From a virus, in IMG/VR virus record IMGVR_UViG_3300008216_000051, positions 1 to 29,767 of that record: a DNA stretch of 29,767 bases; one strand, 5' to 3'. The notes beneath the pieces are model-generated. The model ran no database searches and had not been told where the DNA came from. It saw only the letters and a program-made list of their open reading frames with translations. Numbering within the stretch: the stretch's first letter is position 1; each line of letters begins with the position of its first letter. This document shows, one piece after another, positions 23,480 through 29,767 of the stretch. Both the position numbers and the translations under genes were made by a program.

Positions 23480-25116
23480 TGTGTCGTAGCCCATGTCTCC
23501 CCGTCCTTCCACGTACTATCTAATGGACACTTGAATTTTAGATTGCGTTCCGTATCTTTGATTCCTTCCTTGGTTATAAGTCCGAATTGAGGGATGTCTT
23601 TCTTCGCCACTTCAAACTGGTACTCATCGTGAATGGAGGCTACCAGTTTAACATCCAAACCTTTCCTGTTTACTCTTGATGTCATATTTATAAGCCAATC
23701 TTTACATACACTTGCACCTGCTCCTTGTATTAAAGTATTAAGAGCACTATGAGGTGATCTTGTATGAAGGTATCTACCGTCCACACCTTTGATCTTATGC
23801 CTCTCAGCGGCCTCCTGAACGCTGTTACGGAGCCTTTTAAGGTCAGGCATGTTGGACAGGAACTTATCTATAAGTTCTTTCCCTTTCTTTCTACTGCCAC
23901 CTACAATCTTTCCTATCTTCTCAGCACCTGCTCCATAGAGGAAGGCATATATGAAGGTCTTGGCTTGATCTCTATCTGTTATACCTGCCATCTTCATATT
24001 AGCTGTATGGACATCACCATTCAGGATCTCCTCAGTATAGTCTTTGTTATCCATCAGATGTGCCAGACATCTAAGCTCAAGACCAGAGGCATCTGTACCT
24101 ACAAGTTTATGAGTGTGCGGATTGCTTACCGTCCAGCAATCCCTACATTCAAAGCCGAAAGGACTACGTACTGCTGGTATCTGAGCCATGTTAGGACTCA
24201 TGTGTGCCATTCGTCCTGTAATAGTTCTTAATGTAAGAACTCTGCCATGTACTCTGCCCGTGTTATCCTTATAGGCATCAATCCAAGACTGCACTTGAGC
24301 TATTCTCTTTTGCAACAAGAAGTAACGGGAGAATTTCTGAGCTTCTTCCATGTCAATTTTATTGAGGATCTCCTCACTAACAATCACATTACCTTTGTCG
24401 GTAAAGTCTTTTGGTTCCCAATCCAATGCCTGAAGACGATCAGCTATCTGCTGTCTTGATCCTATGTTAAATGGGATCAGCTTAGTCTTTGTCTTTAATT
24501 CTACAACTGTAGGTTTGAACGTAACCTTTGACCAGTTCACAAGCTCATGTGCCTCATCAGACAAGCGAGATAACAAACCTATGGTCTTTCGTATATCCAA
24601 AGCAAATCCATTTGTTTCCTGTTGGTCTATGATAGTTCTTATCTTATGTTCCATGCTAATGGATTTCTCTGAGAACTTTCTCCCTTCTTGTTTTAACTTT
24701 TTATATACCTGTTCTGTTAGGTCAACATCATTCTTACAATACTCCAGCATGTCTTCTGTATACGTAGTAAAGTTCTCATGCTCTCCCTTTGGGTAATGTA
24801 GAGTTTCTCCCCATGCTTTTAAACTATGTCCTCTTTCCCTAACCGGGTTAAAGAGTTGTGACATAACAAGTGTATCTATCATTTGATTTATCTTGATATC
24901 AACTCCAAACACTCTACGAAGAATGGGAACATCAAATGATATACCATTGTGCATGATAAAGTTATCTACCTTATCACACCAAGGCTTGAACTGATCCAAG
25001 TTATTGTGATCCCATACATGTACCTGAGATGTTTCAAGATCCTTCGCTACGATGCAATGGATCTTTGCCTTTTGTGTATCCAAGGAATCTGTTTCTATAT
25101 CAAGTACTACAGTCAT
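23476..25116 (-). CDS. polA: Family A DNA polymerase with 3'-5' exonuclease domain (546 aa)
   Basis: Replicative polymerase. The exonuclease domain has DIETD (Asp6/Glu8), NGISFDVPIL and YCKNDVDLTEQVY. Polymerase motif A is GTDASGLELR (Asp342), motif B RDQAKTFIYAFLYG (Arg382, Lys386, Tyr390) and motif C IHDEYQFEV (Asp497/Glu498). Tyr390 is at the position of E. coli Phe762 and T7 Tyr526. At 546 residues it is shorter than T7 polymerase (704), and no thioredoxin-binding insertion can be recognised by eye. The frame extends to a GTG at 25143, but the ATG at 25116 overlaps the Fe-S carrier stop as ATGA and places the exonuclease motif at the normal distance. Confidence 0.95.
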   Translation of the reverse strand: MTVVLDIETDSLDTQKAKIHCIVAKDLETSQVHVWDHNNLDQFKPWCDKVDNFIMHNGISFDVPILRRVFGVDIKINQMIDTLVMSQLFNPVRERGHSLKAWGETLHYPKGEHENFTTYTEDMLEYCKNDVDLTEQVYKKLKQEGRKFSEKSISMEHKIRTIIDQQETNGFALDIRKTIGLLSRLSDEAHELVNWSKVTFKPTVVELKTKTKLIPFNIGSRQQIADRLQALDWEPKDFTDKGNVIVSEEILNKIDMEEAQKFSRYFLLQKRIAQVQSWIDAYKDNTGRVHGRVLTLRTITGRMAHMSPNMAQIPAVRSPFGFECRDCWTVSNPHTHKLVGTDASGLELRCLAHLMDNKDYTEEILNGDVHTANMKMAGITDRDQAKTFIYAFLYGAGAEKIGKIVGGSRKKGKELIDKFLSNMPDLKRLRNSVQEAAERHKIKGVDGRYLHTRSPHSALNTLIQGAGASVCKDWLINMTSRVNRKGLDVKLVASIHDEYQFEVAKKDIPQFGLITKEGIKDTERNLKFKCPLDSTWKDGETWATTH

Positions 25117-25430
25117 ACGGCAAAACTTTCTCCACATCCACACTGAGATGTGGCATTAGGATTTTTAAATACTATGTACGAACCATTAATACCATCTGTA
25201 TAATCTATAGTTACACCCATAAGAAACATCATAGCCTCTGGTCTAACATATAAACTACCATCAAGCAATGGTATAACATCATGCGCTTCAGGGATATCTT
25301 CAATCAAATCCCACTCATAGGTAAAGCCAGCACAACCACCACCCTTCACACCAAGTCCTATACCTTTAACATCTTGATCTCTAACTATACGTGATAAATG
25401 TTCATTAGCTTCTTCAGTGATACTGATCAT
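25113..25430 (-). CDS. iscA: A-type iron-sulfur carrier, HesB/IscA family (105 aa)
   Basis: Receives and delivers Fe-S clusters. The three cluster-binding cysteines are present: Cys33 in GGGCAGF and Cys97/Cys99 in SQCGCGESF, the same spacing as in IscA/ErpA. Full family length. Phage-borne A-type carriers are known from marine phages and count as auxiliary metabolic genes. GGAG lies six bases before the ATG. It overlaps the polymerase start by four bases and follows a nuclease gene after nine bases, so it is tightly embedded in the replication operon. A likely client on the same strand is the cysteine-rich exonuclease; a host target is equally possible. Confidence 0.95.
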   Translation of the reverse strand: MISITEEANEHLSRIVRDQDVKGIGLGVKGGGCAGFTYEWDLIEDIPEAHDVIPLLDGSLYVRPEAMMFLMGVTIDYTDGINGSYIVFKNPNATSQCGCGESFAV

Positions 25431-25439
25431 GGAACTCTC

Positions 25440-25964
25440 CTATGCAGGATACTTTACATTTATGAATGCATCTGTAATTTTTTCACTGCGTTCTTCTTCT
25501 AAACCTTTCAGATCTGAATCTTTCATGTTAACTATATGAGCATCGTTGACATCTATATGATAGAACTTCTCATTGGATGCATACCTATTATTCAAAGTAC
25601 CAACTCTTGAATCTCTAACAACTTGACCATCAATAAACCATGCTTGCTTACAATCACAACGAAAGATAACAAACGTAAGAATCCCTAATGAACCATAACG
25701 AACCCACTTATTTATAATCTTTGATTTTCTATAGGGAATACGTACCTCTTCCCATACATTAGGCCACTCTCTAATCCAGCTATATTTAATTTCTGTTTCA
25801 AAGAAAGCTGGCCTGTTATCTTTAAGACAGGTAATGTCAACTCCATAATTCTCTTCTGGATTTATAAATTTATATCCATTTCTTTCCAGCCATGCAATCA
25901 TAACTCCCTTTGATAAAGGATCTGCTTCATCATAGAGTTTCTTATCAAACTTCTTAGTAGCCAT
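25440..25964 (-). CDS. PD-(D/E)XK-like nuclease (174 aa)
   Basis: The segment NYGVDITCLKDNRPAFFETE followed by IKYSW has the Asp...Glu-x-Lys pattern (VDI, then ETEIK) of the PD-(D/E)XK nucleases, preceded by a helix with GYKF and followed by strands (ILTFVIFRCDCKQAWFI). It is about the size of small phage endonucleases. T7 gene 3 endonuclease I, which resolves Holliday junctions, also has this fold, but I see no direct similarity beyond the core. Start and primase-helicase stop overlap as TAATG. The C-terminal 50 residues are charged and unassigned. A restriction-type or structure-specific nuclease is most likely. Confidence 0.78.
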   Translation of the reverse strand: MATKKFDKKLYDEADPLSKGVMIAWLERNGYKFINPEENYGVDITCLKDNRPAFFETEIKYSWIREWPNVWEEVRIPYRKSKIINKWVRYGSLGILTFVIFRCDCKQAWFIDGQVVRDSRVGTLNNRYASNEKFYHIDVNDAHIVNMKDSDLKGLEEERSEKITDAFINVKYPA

Positions 25965-27604
25965 TAATCATCTCCTACGTCAAATGGATTTTCAATCTCA
26001 GTCATTCTACCAGTATCCTTGTTATAAAACAAGTGCGTTGCAACTCCCGTATCACCTGTGTATCTATTCTTTAATATACGAATGGTGGTTGTATTGGATA
26101 CGATTGGATCATCATCCTGTTGATTTCTTTCCAATCCAATAACACTATCACTAAGATGTCCTATTGAAGCCGATCCTCTCAAATGACTTAAATTTATTTC
26201 TCTTCCATCTTCATGTCCACGATCACCGGAAGGTCTACGCAGATGAGATACCAGCAGTAAACAGATGCCGGTCTGCTCCACAAGAGATCTTAACTTGGTC
26301 ATTAGAATATCTATAGATTTTCTTTCATCTGTATCCTCTTGTCCTGAGACAAGTATGCTGAGATGATCAAGACAGATCCATTTACAGTCAAGTGCCTGTG
26401 CCATGAACCTTACTCGTGCAAGGATCTCTTCATTATCTATTGATCCAAAGTGATCAAAGGCAAAGAACCTGCCTGAGTCAATGGTATCCTCTTGGAATTT
26501 CTCCAACTGTTCTTGTTCAAACCCATCTCTGATTTCCTTTATGTACAGACGAGCACTGGCTTCAACTGACATGATGTTCCATGCAGTATTCTTTACGCTC
26601 TCTTCAAGAGCAAGTATACCTATGTTGTCATTCGTATTGCGAAGGAAGTGATGGAGTAGCTCTCGCATGATGCTACTTTTACCCATTCCAGCACCAGAGG
26701 TGAAACAAATTAACTCCCCTGTTCTCATACCATAGGTCTTTTCATTCATCTTAGGCCAAGGATAGAGACAAGTCTCACAATAGTCCTCTTCATATAAGGA
26801 CGATCCTATATCTTTGAGGTTAACTATGCCAGCAGGTGTGAATGGTTTCGCATTCCACCAGCAATCATTGAAGGCACTACGCTGTCCCATCTTGAGATAT
26901 TCATTAGAATCTTTATGATCAAGACGAACAATCTTTGCCTTGTTGGGAGAGAACAACTGAGCTACCTGTTCAGCAGCTTCCTGTCCTTGCCTATCCATAT
27001 CAAAGCATATCACCACGTTCTCAAAGCTATCAAGATAGGTGAATGCTTCCTTGCAATCACGCAAGGCAGAGCCACAACCTGTCTTGATAGATAGTGACGG
27101 CCACTTTGATCCCATTAATTCATAGGCTGACATGGCATCAACTTCGCCTTCGCAGATGGTAACGTACTTACCTTTGGGAGAGAAGATATTCTGTCCGAAT
27201 AGAACTGCATCCGACAGATCACCCTCAACCCACATTCTTTTATCTTTTGTCTGTCTTACTTTGTGACCTATCTGTTCACCTCTCTCGTTAAAGTAACCAT
27301 AAATGTGGTGGGTTATGATAGCACCCTCACTTTTAATCTTGGTACTATATTTCTTTGCAGTTTCAAGAGAGATCTTGCGATCACTTAGCTCGCCCCAATT
27401 CCCCATTGTTTTCATAGGCTTTGCTTCCTGCGTTGGTAATTCAAGAATTGTTCCTTGGTAAAACTGAAGATCTTTTCTGACCTCCTCACCGAATCTTGTT
27501 TGACAACTGAAGCAGAACGAATGCCCTTGTTGGTGGTTGACATTAGCGTCAGACGATCCACACTTAGGACATGGGCCCCTGTCCAGCCATTGCGGTTTAA
27601 TCAT
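25964..27604 (-). CDS. Primase-helicase, T7 gp4-like (546 aa)
   Basis: Bifunctional replication enzyme. The N-terminal zinc-binding domain has CPKC and CFSC (Cys12, 15, 31, 34). The TOPRIM primase core has TICEGEVDAMSAYELMG (Glu152) and VICFDMDRQG (Asp202/204). The RecA-like helicase has Walker A SGAGMGKSS (residues about 303-311), Walker B WICLDHLSIL (Asp413), and LLLVSHLRRP with an RGSASIGHLSDSV motif. Domain order and length equal T7 gene 4A. AGAGGA six bases before the ATG at 27604 is the reason for choosing that start over the ATG five codons upstream. The palindrome at 27621-27670 lies directly before this start. Confidence 0.95.
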   Translation of the reverse strand: MIKPQWLDRGPCPKCGSSDANVNHQQGHSFCFSCQTRFGEEVRKDLQFYQGTILELPTQEAKPMKTMGNWGELSDRKISLETAKKYSTKIKSEGAIITHHIYGYFNERGEQIGHKVRQTKDKRMWVEGDLSDAVLFGQNIFSPKGKYVTICEGEVDAMSAYELMGSKWPSLSIKTGCGSALRDCKEAFTYLDSFENVVICFDMDRQGQEAAEQVAQLFSPNKAKIVRLDHKDSNEYLKMGQRSAFNDCWWNAKPFTPAGIVNLKDIGSSLYEEDYCETCLYPWPKMNEKTYGMRTGELICFTSGAGMGKSSIMRELLHHFLRNTNDNIGILALEESVKNTAWNIMSVEASARLYIKEIRDGFEQEQLEKFQEDTIDSGRFFAFDHFGSIDNEEILARVRFMAQALDCKWICLDHLSILVSGQEDTDERKSIDILMTKLRSLVEQTGICLLLVSHLRRPSGDRGHEDGREINLSHLRGSASIGHLSDSVIGLERNQQDDDPIVSNTTTIRILKNRYTGDTGVATHLFYNKDTGRMTEIENPFDVGDD

Positions 27605-27610
27605 TTTAGT

Positions 27611-27616
27611 TCCTCT
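27611..27616 (-). promoter_or_regulatory. Ribosome binding site deciding the primase-helicase start
   Basis: AGAGGA on the minus strand lies six bases before the ATG at 27604. The upstream in-frame ATG at 27619 has no such site and lies two bases from the palindrome. Confidence 0.7.
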
Positions 27617-27620
27617 CATT

Positions 27621-27670
27621 CTGATTAATCCATATGTAGTACGTAAGTACTACTACATATGGTTAATCAG
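27621..27670. repeat. Palindromic element, copy B (before primase-helicase)
   Basis: A 50-base inverted repeat: outer arms CTGATTAA and TTAATCAG, middle arms CCATATGTAG and CTACATATGG, and core GTAC GTAA GTAC. An extra T lies in the left arm and an extra three bases in the right arm. It lies between the 109-aa gene (stop at 27681) and the primase-helicase. Compared with copy A the arms differ at several positions, and pairing is kept. No sigma-70 promoter or T tract accompanies it. Confidence 0.88.
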
Positions 27671-27680
27671 TTCGTTGGGG

Positions 27681-28010
27681 TTAAACACCCGGCCCCGGCC
27701 AAGTGCCATCTTGAATTTCTCTCATGCGTGTATTCATAGTCTCACGAGTGAAACTATCTGATACAGTACACATCTTTTTTATTGCAGACTTAGGTATTGA
27801 AATAAGTCCACCATACTGTGCTTCACTGGTACTATCAGAGTTATTAATAGACGAAGCTATAGTTATATAAACATCATCCTGATTGACTAACATACCAACA
27901 GTTTTAATTACCATTGGTTTTAAATCTTTAAGTTCCTGTTCACTTTTCCAATCAGCGTCATCATACTCTGCTGAATCAACCCACTCTACTACAATTACTT
28001 TATTATTCAT
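27681..28010 (-). CDS. Phage protein of unknown function (109 aa)
   Basis: Acidic protein. The N-terminus KVIVVEWVDSAEYDDADW and the centre LKPMVIKTVGMLVNQDD, with YGGLISIPKSAI, form a pattern I recall from hypothetical proteins of many tailed phages; no function is known. The frame runs further upstream, but the ATG at 28010 overlaps the previous stop by eight bases and has GGAAGA before it, so I place the start there. A small hairpin-like GGGT...ACCC lies around the stop codon. The palindromic element follows ten bases after the stop. Confidence 0.72.
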   Translation of the reverse strand: MNNKVIVVEWVDSAEYDDADWKSEQELKDLKPMVIKTVGMLVNQDDVYITIASSINNSDSTSEAQYGGLISIPKSAIKKMCTVSDSFTRETMNTRMREIQDGTWPGPGV

Positions 28011-28194
28011 CAGCATCTTCCCATGTATCTTTAACATAATTAGATACAAAAGTTTCCTTATCGGACATGATATCATCAACTTCCAATTTAGCAAAACGCT
28101 TTGATTCACGCAAGGAATAACCTTCCTGCTTGTATTGTCTTGTTATACTACGAAAGAGTTGTTGTCTCTCTCGTTGTAGGAAACTTCTACTCAT
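28003..28194 (-). CDS. Small basic helical protein, unknown (63 aa)
   Basis: Helical, Arg/Lys/Glu-rich, with SFLQRERQQLFRSITRQYKQ at the N-terminus and an acidic tail. No family is recognised. Both ends overlap neighbours by eight bases, which supports a real gene in a tightly packed operon. No transmembrane segment or metal motif is visible. Confidence 0.65.
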   Translation of the reverse strand: MSRSFLQRERQQLFRSITRQYKQEGYSLRESKRFAKLEVDDIMSDKETFVSNYVKDTWEDADE

Positions 28195-28525
28195 CTTCTA
28201 ATACCAGCTCACCCTGATTCAAAGCATCATTAGCTTTTTCCCAAATAGATATGCGAGCACTTCCATGCTTGCCTATCCATTCAGACCGACTCAGCCAACC
28301 AGCATCCTCTTCCATTTCAATTAGCCAATCGTTTACCCGTGACATATCTATCTCCTTTTGTTTCCATTTACGTATGTCTGCCAAACTTTTTTTAAGGATA
28401 GCTCGTATATCTTCACACGTAATCTTATCATAAAGTTCTTCTTTGTCAAGTCCATATTTATTTAAGAAGGCTTCTCTTCCAAGTGAAACATCTTCTCTTA
28501 TTTTTTTATCTATGATCTGGGTCAT
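28187..28525 (-). CDS. Small acidic protein, unknown (112 aa)
   Basis: Helical, charged protein without transmembrane segment. Residues about 10-60 are helix-rich (REAFLNKYGLDKEELYDKI). The later part contains WLIEMEEDAGWLSRSEWIGK. The helical pattern might include a helix-turn-helix, but I cannot assign a family. It overlaps the following gene by eight bases and the preceding one by 20, so it is co-transcribed with them. Confidence 0.65.
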   Translation of the reverse strand: MTQIIDKKIREDVSLGREAFLNKYGLDKEELYDKITCEDIRAILKKSLADIRKWKQKEIDMSRVNDWLIEMEEDAGWLSRSEWIGKHGSARISIWEKANDALNQGELVLEDE

Positions 28526-28691
28526 CCATCATAGCCCATCCGCTCATTCCGCTCTTGAACTTTGACTCATACTTTGCAGCAGTTTCCTGTGCATGTAAGG
28601 CATCTTGTAAAGTTTTAATACGTTTATGTGCTCTGTTAAGTTGCTCTTGTAAGTCTTTAACATTCCTACGTAATTCTCTTTCTATATCCAT
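28506..28691 (-). CDS. Small coiled-coil protein, unknown (61 aa)
   Basis: The first 40 residues (ERELRRNVKDLQEQLNRAHK and onward) have heptad spacing of Leu/Val/Ile and are a likely coiled coil; the C-terminal part is Met/Gly/Asp-rich. Function unknown. It overlaps the upstream gene by 26 bases and the downstream gene by 20. Confidence 0.6.
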   Translation of the reverse strand: MDIERELRRNVKDLQEQLNRAHKRIKTLQDALHAQETAAKYESKFKSGMSGWAMMDDPDHR

Positions 28692-28950
28692 CTTTAGATT
28701 CCTTCATAGCTGTATCAGGACGATCATGCCACACACCAGTGGCAATCCATACATAACGAGGACCGGAAGAAGCAAAAGGATATTCTCCTTCTTGTCTTTC
28801 CCAAGTAGAATCTACTAGCTCCCAACGCACCCACTTCTTGTCAAAGGTACGTTGAACAAACTCAGTCTTATTACAAACGTGAGGACCAAGTTCTCTGGCA
28901 CTCTCATACTTTTCTTCCGGCCATGTTGTCATGCTATTATTGTTCTCCAT
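28666..28950 (-). CDS. Small protein, unknown (94 aa)
   Basis: Polar, Trp-rich protein (TWPEEKYESARELGP, DKKWVRWELVDSTW and VWIATGVWHDRPD). No transmembrane segment, one cysteine, no recognisable family. The Trp spacing suggests a small compact fold. It overlaps both neighbours (26 and 22 bases) in the same operon, which supports coding status. Confidence 0.6.
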   Translation of the reverse strand: MENNNSMTTWPEEKYESARELGPHVCNKTEFVQRTFDKKWVRWELVDSTWERQEGEYPFASSGPRYVWIATGVWHDRPDTAMKESKDGYRKRIT

Positions 28951-29225
28951 ATAGTTTTAAATTCTTGATCCTTACCAAAGAAATCAGAGATCCAATCTCC
29001 TGATCTAAGGTAATGTCTTATTTCTCTTACGTATCCCTCATGTATTAAACTCTGTGCAAGGGAATGCTTATGCCCTTTACGTGCTTCCTTGGCATATATC
29101 TTACGCTGTTCGTCATTAAACTTCAACCATTTTTCCACTTCACCTATGTAAAGTGGATGTTCCTTACCTTTCTTAAGAACAGAAGGATGTACGTTAATTC
29201 CTTGTATCGTTAATGAAGTCGCCAC
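28929..29225 (-). CDS. Small basic protein, unknown (98 aa)
   Basis: Basic protein with LKKGKEHPLYIGEVEKWLKF and a Lys/His-rich helix (ARKGHKHSLAQSL). No family recognised. The only usable start is GTG at 29225, inside the end of the upstream gene (16-base overlap) and without a strong ribosome site, so translation may be coupled to that gene. Confidence 0.6.
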   Translation of the reverse strand: MATSLTIQGINVHPSVLKKGKEHPLYIGEVEKWLKFNDEQRKIYAKEARKGHKHSLAQSLIHEGYVREIRHYLRSGDWISDFFGKDQEFKTIWRTIIA

Positions 29226-29395
29226 AATTCTACACCACTTTCAAATTGTTCCATGTTGAGGCCAAAATCTTTGCACATTATTTCCATGTAACGCCATGCA
29301 CTTATCTTATCTACAAACTGCATGGTGTTGCCCTCATCATCCATCAAGATATTTACATAGTTATCTATCGTATCATTCTCTACAATAATCCACAT
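29210..29395 (-). CDS. Small acidic protein, unknown (61 aa)
   Basis: Acidic protein with short strand-like segments (WIIVENDTIDNYVNILMDDE) and a helix (ISAWRYMEIMCKDFG). No family recognised. AAGGAT lies seven bases before the ATG. It follows the 101-aa gene after 39 bases that hold one copy of an 18-base repeat. Confidence 0.6.
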   Translation of the reverse strand: MWIIVENDTIDNYVNILMDDEGNTMQFVDKISAWRYMEIMCKDFGLNMEQFESGVELWRLH

Positions 29396-29415
29396 GATTC
29401 TTATCCTTTATAGTT

Positions 29416-29470
29416 CGACTATCCACATGGTTGCTCACCAAGGATATCGACTATCTACATAGTTGATATC
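29416..29470. repeat. Direct repeat pair and 28-base palindrome
   Basis: CGACTATCCACATGGTTG (29416-29433) and CGACTATCTACATAGTTG (29448-29465) match at 16 of 18 bases. The second copy is embedded in a palindrome at 29443-29470, with arms GATATCGACTAT and ATAGTTGATATC around CTAC and one G-T mismatch. The palindrome codes for the C-terminus of the 101-aa protein; the first copy lies in the short intergenic gap. Confidence 0.75.
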
Positions 29471-29740
29471 TTCTATTGTCATAATATTAACCTTCTTATC
29501 TTTAAGCACTTCATGTGAGTGTAAAAGAAGTTTATCTAAACGCTTAAAGTAATCTGTTCTTGAATCGGGATCATCGTTATACATATATAAGCTATCACTA
29601 TATATAGTGTGCCATACCCCTTTAAATGTGCTAGGCTTTCTCGCAAAACGGAGAATGCCTCTTGGAATATACTGATATTCACGGTTAAAAGCAGCCAAAA
29701 CATATCCCTCTTTGTCTAGTTTGAAACAATAAGGGAACAT
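29435..29740 (-). CDS. Protein of unknown function (101 aa)
   Basis: Basic, Tyr-rich protein, with YIPRGILRFARKPSTFKGVW near the middle and a helix (YFKRLDKLLLHSHEVLKDKK) after it. No family recognised. The ATG lies 28 bases from the window edge with only a weak ribosome site, so an upstream start or an upstream gene cannot be seen. Its last codons overlap a 28-base palindrome. Confidence 0.6.
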   Translation of the reverse strand: MFPYCFKLDKEGYVLAAFNREYQYIPRGILRFARKPSTFKGVWHTIYSDSLYMYNDDPDSRTDYFKRLDKLLLHSHEVLKDKKVNIMTIEDINYVDSRYPW

Positions 29741-29767
29741 AATTCTAAGGGAAGGTCTATAGTATCT

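Noticed and set aside
23764-24231. Open frame of 155 codons on the plus strand
   Set aside because: It is antisense to the DNA polymerase catalytic region, which has all motifs; no plausible protein pattern.
25117-25143. Upstream extension of the polymerase to a GTG
   Set aside because: The ATG at 25116 overlaps the preceding stop as ATGA and puts the exonuclease motif at the normal distance from the N-terminus.
27681-27720. GC-rich GGCCGGGGCCGGG stretch as a protein-binding or terminator site
   Set aside because: It is inside the coding end of the 109-aa gene (TWPGPGV); only a very short stem can be drawn.

Overview
The window reads as part of a tailed bacteriophage genome, probably an uncultivated aquatic podovirus-like phage with a T7-like replication system. 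The evidence is a family A DNA polymerase, a T7 gp4-like primase-helicase, a single-stranded DNA-binding protein, phage nucleases, terminase small subunit, holin, two endolysin-type enzymes and very large virion proteins. The DNA is AT-rich and almost every base is coding; no intergenic gap exceeds about 135 bases. A Gram-negative host is inferred from a GTA-type holin, a lipobox protein and perfect sigma-70 promoters. Terminase large subunit, portal, capsid, RNA polymerase and integrase are not in this window, and I see no tRNA, rRNA or CRISPR array.

Layout. Positions 10-10064 (+ strand) hold the end of a virion-structure operon: a small unknown protein, a 748-aa Ala/Gly-rich protein, a GNAT-like protein in the place of T7 internal virion protein A, an 818-aa protein and a 1551-aa giant. 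Positions 10074-11308 (+) hold lysis-type genes: a small membrane/coiled-coil protein, a GH24-type lysozyme and an M15 peptidase. At about 11300 this operon meets a convergent minus-strand operon. Read in its own direction, the minus strand starts beyond 29740 with overlapping small unknown genes (29740-27681). It continues with primase-helicase, a PD-(D/E)XK nuclease, an A-type Fe-S carrier and DNA polymerase (27604-23476), then SSB, a RecB/Cas4-like exonuclease, a GIY-YIG protein, an unknown protein, an endonuclease VII homologue, DUF3310, class II ribonucleotide reductase and a cupin (23343-17845). The last block is Hsp20, a glycosyltransferase, a zinc ribbon, a small helical protein, a three-domain glycosyltransferase-like protein, a methyltransferase, the holin, an Arm/GIY-YIG fusion, terminase small subunit, a tiny lipoprotein and a 55-aa protein (17775-11299).

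Control signals. Two near-consensus host-type promoters (TTGACA, 17 bases, GATAAT, each with a TG extended -10) sit on the minus strand before SSB and before Hsp20, dividing the strand into at least three units. Two related palindromes of about 50 bases, whose stem differences are compensated on both arms, follow the polymerase gene and precede the primase-helicase gene. A terminator-like hairpin follows SSB.

How the genes work together (inference). Polymerase, primase-helicase, SSB, exonuclease, endonuclease VII and class II reductase make a self-contained replication, recombination and nucleotide-supply set. The Fe-S carrier may serve a cysteine-rich exonuclease of the same strand. The Hsp20 promoter would start a transcript carrying a chaperone, sugar-modifying enzymes, holin and terminase small subunit. 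The most unusual points are the covarying palindromes, the peptide repeated at both ends of the 1551-aa protein, the hidden lipoprotein and zinc-ribbon genes, and several unusual domain fusions.
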